This document shows, in pieces, positions 59,282 through 64,000 of a stretch of DNA of 64,000 nt. The translations under genes were made by a program, and so were the position numbers. Position 1 is the first letter of the stretch; each line of letters opens with the position of its first letter. Location: positions 27,762-91,761 of the forward strand of contig NZ_JAGSHX010000004.1 of the NCBI RefSeq assembly GCF_018138715.1, given 5' to 3'. Source of the stretch: Streptomyces asiaticus. Its GTDB lineage: Bacteria; Actinomycetota; Actinomycetes; Streptomycetales; Streptomycetaceae. Under the pieces are notes generated by a model, which worked only from the letters and a program-made list of their open reading frames with translations, searched no databases and was not told where the DNA came from.

Positions 59282-60321
59282 TCCGAAATTCCCCCTCGGC
59301 GACGAGCCGCTGACTCGGATCCGCCGCGCATGGGGACGCCGACCGTGTGTCCGCACGCACTGGCCGTCAGCGACGCATCTCACCTGGGTTCGATGGAGTA
59401 CGAGGCGCCGTCGAACGTCCATCCGTCGGTGCCTACGCCGATGCTCCGGCGGATGGTGGGCGCCTGCGACCTGACCCGCGAGATCAGCCGACACCCGGGC
59501 AACCTGCCGGCCGGTCGGCGAAGTACGACAGTGTGCTTCGCTCCTTCGTCGACGAGATCCAGGCCGAAGTGAATCCGCGTCTCCTGCGGCTGGGCATGCA
59601 TAGAGGTGGCGGGCGGCCGTGCCGGTCATGGGCAGCCTCCATTGGAGTCGATCTTGCTGGCTTCTGGGGGGGGACGCCGACCCGCGGAGGCTGGTTCCTC
59701 GAAGGACTGGGTCTGTCTTCAGGCGATCAACGCGTCGCGAGCCCCGCAAGATCCGGAAGATTCGCCCTGATGGCCGGTCAGCTGTCGGCCGACGCGGGTT
59801 TCCTTGGCCGGCTGGGGGTAGCGCCTTTTCGGGCGAGGCGTCTGGTCATGAGGGTGATGGCGGCCCAAGCACGGTTTCTCGCGTACGAGACGTCTCGGTG
59901 TCGGCAGCGACGGCGCCGTGAATGGCGGGCAACGTCCAGGGCCTGTGAGGCGCGCGGCTGAGGCCGAACTCCGCTTGGCGTGTGACTCCCACGAGACTCG
60001 TTCACGAGCTGGACAATCTCATGGACGGGCTGCGAAACAGCCCCAGTGCCGGTGCCCCAGGGGGTCTGGGCGCGGGACCCGTCGTAACCGGCGCAACCGC
60101 CGAAGGGAGCTGATGCGGTTCCTCGTCGATTGCTGGGCCTCTTGTGACGTGATCCGTTGCCGGCCTTCCGCCCGGCGGGAAACGATGTCAGCGTTTCGTA
60201 AGAGCTCGACCGATGAGAGATCTGCCAATCCCCCCTAGGGTGTTGGTCGGAACCGCTGGTTCAGCGTTGCGGGCCGCCACAAGTCCTTTTGTGTCGTCTG
60301 TGAGCTGCGGAACCGGAACCC
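59282..60321. other. 1-kb stretch without supportable genes
   Basis: Frames are short and inconsistent. A minus frame at 59778-60005 (RCRHRDVSYARNRAWAAITL, MTRRLARKG) looks like the tail of a transposase, but I cannot name the family. A minus frame at 59380-59601 reads RIHFGLDLVDEGAKHTVVLR without a known match. Overall it looks like degraded mobile or gene DNA before the aquaporin. Confidence 0.4.
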
Positions 60322-61056
60322 ATGACCACTGAACCCTCGAAAGGGATAGCTTTGCGTAAACCGTTAGCTGAATTCATCGGCGCGTTATTCCTGGTTTTCA
60401 CCATCACCGCGACAGTACTGTCCAAAGCGGCCCTCGCGCCCTTGGCGATTGGCGCGTCCCTCATGGTGATGGTGTACGCCGGAGGCCATGTCTCGGGTGC
60501 TCACTTCAACCCGGCTGTCACGCTCGGCGTCTTCGTGAGAGGCCGCATCAAGGGGGGTGAGGCCATGGCTTACGTGGTGGCACAGGTGGCGGGCGGACTA
60601 GTGGGAGGACTGATCGGTCGCTGGGTCGTCGATCCGGATGAGGTGACAGCCGTCTCCCTGTCGGGGCGTCAGATCGGAGCAGCGCTCGCAGCGGAAGCAC
60701 TTTTGACCTTCATGCTGGCCTACGTGGTTCTCAATGTCGCCACCAGCAGCGACCACCCGCAGAATTCCTTCTACGGCCTGGCCATCGGTTTTACCGTCCT
60801 CGCAGGTGCGGTGGCAGTGGGGGGCATATCAGGAGGGGTCTTCAACCCGGCTGTTGCCGTGGGCGGTTCTGTGGCCGGATTGTTCTCCTGGTCGTCGCTG
60901 TGGGTATATCTCATAGCTCAAGGTGTCGGCGGTACACTCGCGGGCTTCGTTTTTCTCGCGCTGAACCCTGATGAGCGCGAGACGCCACGGGCAGAGCCGG
61001 ACACGGCGGTGCGTGACGTCGACGCGCCGGGCACAGGAGCCCCCGCTCGGACCTGA
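60322..61056 (+). CDS. MIP/aquaporin-family channel without the filter arginine
   Basis: 244 residues, six TM spans. The first NPA box is GAHFNPAVTLG; the second is GGVFNPAVAVG, where the canonical NPAR arginine of the selectivity filter is Val. It should therefore not behave like a normal water channel. Two TTA codons (60364, 60385) lie within the first 22 codons, and the front end is AT-rich compared with neighbours. In Streptomyces, TTA codons need the bldA tRNA, so this gene may be developmentally delayed. It sits ahead of katG; H2O2 passage is only a guess. Confidence 0.85.
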   Translation: MTTEPSKGIALRKPLAEFIGALFLVFTITATVLSKAALAPLAIGASLMVMVYAGGHVSGAHFNPAVTLGVFVRGRIKGGEAMAYVVAQVAGGLVGGLIGRWVVDPDEVTAVSLSGRQIGAALAAEALLTFMLAYVVLNVATSSDHPQNSFYGLAIGFTVLAGAVAVGGISGGVFNPAVAVGGSVAGLFSWSSLWVYLIAQGVGGTLAGFVFLALNPDERETPRAEPDTAVRDVDAPGTGAPART

Positions 61057-63598
<2,542 letters not shown>

Positions 63599-63606
63599 CC
63601 GGACGC

Positions 63607-63645
63607 TGTCCGGGGCGGCCGGTGCGTCACCGGCCGCCCCGGACA
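63607..63645 (+). terminator. Strong katG terminator
   Basis: 18-bp perfect arms (63607-63624 and 63628-63645, arm begins TGTCCGGGGCGGCCGG) with a CGT loop, 9 bp after the katG stop. Very stable; no T-run, as usual in GC-rich genomes. Confidence 0.85.
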
Positions 63646-63806
63646 GGCCGTCGAGCGCATCGAGGTTCAGCAGGGTTTCGTTCGGATGGCGAGTCAGGGC
63701 CTCGGTCAAGACCTCATTCGTCGCGCAAGTGGCGCGCTGAGGAGCCTAGCGGTGGTTTGTTGACATCGGGTCGGGACCGCAGTAGAAGGACGAGGAGGGG
63801 TGTGTG
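63646..63806. other. Region between the katG terminator and the second IS701 gene
   Basis: Probably holds the left end of the second IS701-like element, but no repeat matching the one at 51402 is seen (its TACCGGTAG core is absent), so it is a different subtype. GAGGAGGGG precedes the transposase ATG. Confidence 0.35.
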
Positions 63807-64000
63807 ATGACCGCTCGTCGTCCGTGTCCGCCGGCTCCGGGACCGCTGGAGCAGTACGCCGTCGGCTTCGATGATCTGTTTGACTCCCTGGCTCAGCGTC
63901 GGGGTTTTCGTCAGTACCTCACGGGTTGCTGGCGCCGCGCGAACGGAACAAAACGCTGACATGCCTGGCCGGGGCCGAGCCGGTAGCGGGAGCCCAGCAC
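63807..64000 (+). pseudogene. IS701-family transposase start, frameshifted, cut by the window edge
   Basis: ATG 63807: TARRPCPPAPGPLEQYAVGF, DDLFDSLAQRRGFRQYLTG, then a one-base shift near 63927 is needed to continue as LAPRERNKTLTCLAGAEPVA. It is close to, but not the same as, the copy at 51436-52860 (EQYAVGF versus EDYAARF). Runs off the window. Confidence 0.7.

Noticed and set aside
59380..59601. Minus ORF of 73 codons (RIHFGLDLVDEGAKHTVVLR)
   Set aside because: Reads plausibly but has no recognised family, and the plus strand is open as well; not enough to call a gene.

Overview
The window is high-GC actinobacterial DNA. GTG and TTG starts, ATGA-type gene overlaps, many SDR, MarR, TetR, HxlR, MerR and Lrp regulators, NarL-type two-component pairs and rare TTA codons all point to Streptomyces or a close relative. 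It reads as an accessory, chromosome-arm-like region. Short metabolic and regulatory cassettes alternate with decayed mobile DNA. I see no tRNA, rRNA or CRISPR array.

Layout. 1-2952 is a relic of an integrative element: a tyrosine integrase cut by the window edge, a DUF6192-like gene with an amber stop, a zinc-ribbon protein and a gene remnant. 3047-5291 has an MFS exporter and truncated genes. 5330-10116 is an XRE regulator divergent from a DJ-1/ALDH/fumarase-type-lyase operon. 10444-12800 is a MarR regulator divergent from an epoxide-hydrolase-like protein and an extended SDR. 12761-19441 holds fragments, a DUF998 membrane protein, a GDSL hydrolase cut by an ISL3 relic, an Lrp regulator, an SDR and a frameshifted amidohydrolase. 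19683-21945 is the broken replication module of an actinomycete element, with four 12-bp iteron-like repeats and an IS982-like end. 21931-28139 has an inositol-monophosphatase-like protein and a two-component system facing an ABC/FtsX exporter. 28574-34420 is a second decayed element: a kinase, two small element genes, a GGDEF gene split by a LapA/aldo-keto-reductase segment, an ASCH fragment, IS982 ends around an alpha/beta hydrolase and a VOC protein, and an IS1182 fragment. 34604-47993 is a set of mostly intact genes: methyltransferase/APH pair, DoxX, cupin, saccharopine-reductase-like protein with TetR, DUF6000, carboxylesterase, GPP34, a second two-component system and a SnoaL-like protein. 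48250-53235 is an IS graveyard around a frameshifted LysR gene and an SDR. It includes an IS701-like element with perfect 25-bp ends. 53236-59281 has a quinone oxidoreductase, enoyl-CoA hydratase/HxlR, and a MerR-SDR-amidohydrolase set that shares an operator. 60322-63645 has an aquaporin-family channel and katG with a strong terminator, followed by a second IS701-like start at the right edge.

How genes may work together. The clearest regulatory unit is the MerR gene at 57041. The same 16-bp dyad (CTGAC-N6-GTCAG) lies between matched -35 and -10 boxes, 20 bp apart, in front of both the divergent SDR and the downstream TAT-exported amidohydrolase. The aldo-keto reductase at 30523 has its own MerR-type 19-bp promoter with a different dyad and no MerR gene beside it. 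The response regulator at 45467 is followed by a degenerate tandem array made from its own 3' end. Family names are recognised from memory of conserved motifs; no database search was possible. Many pseudogene calls rest on single frameshifts that could also be sequencing errors.
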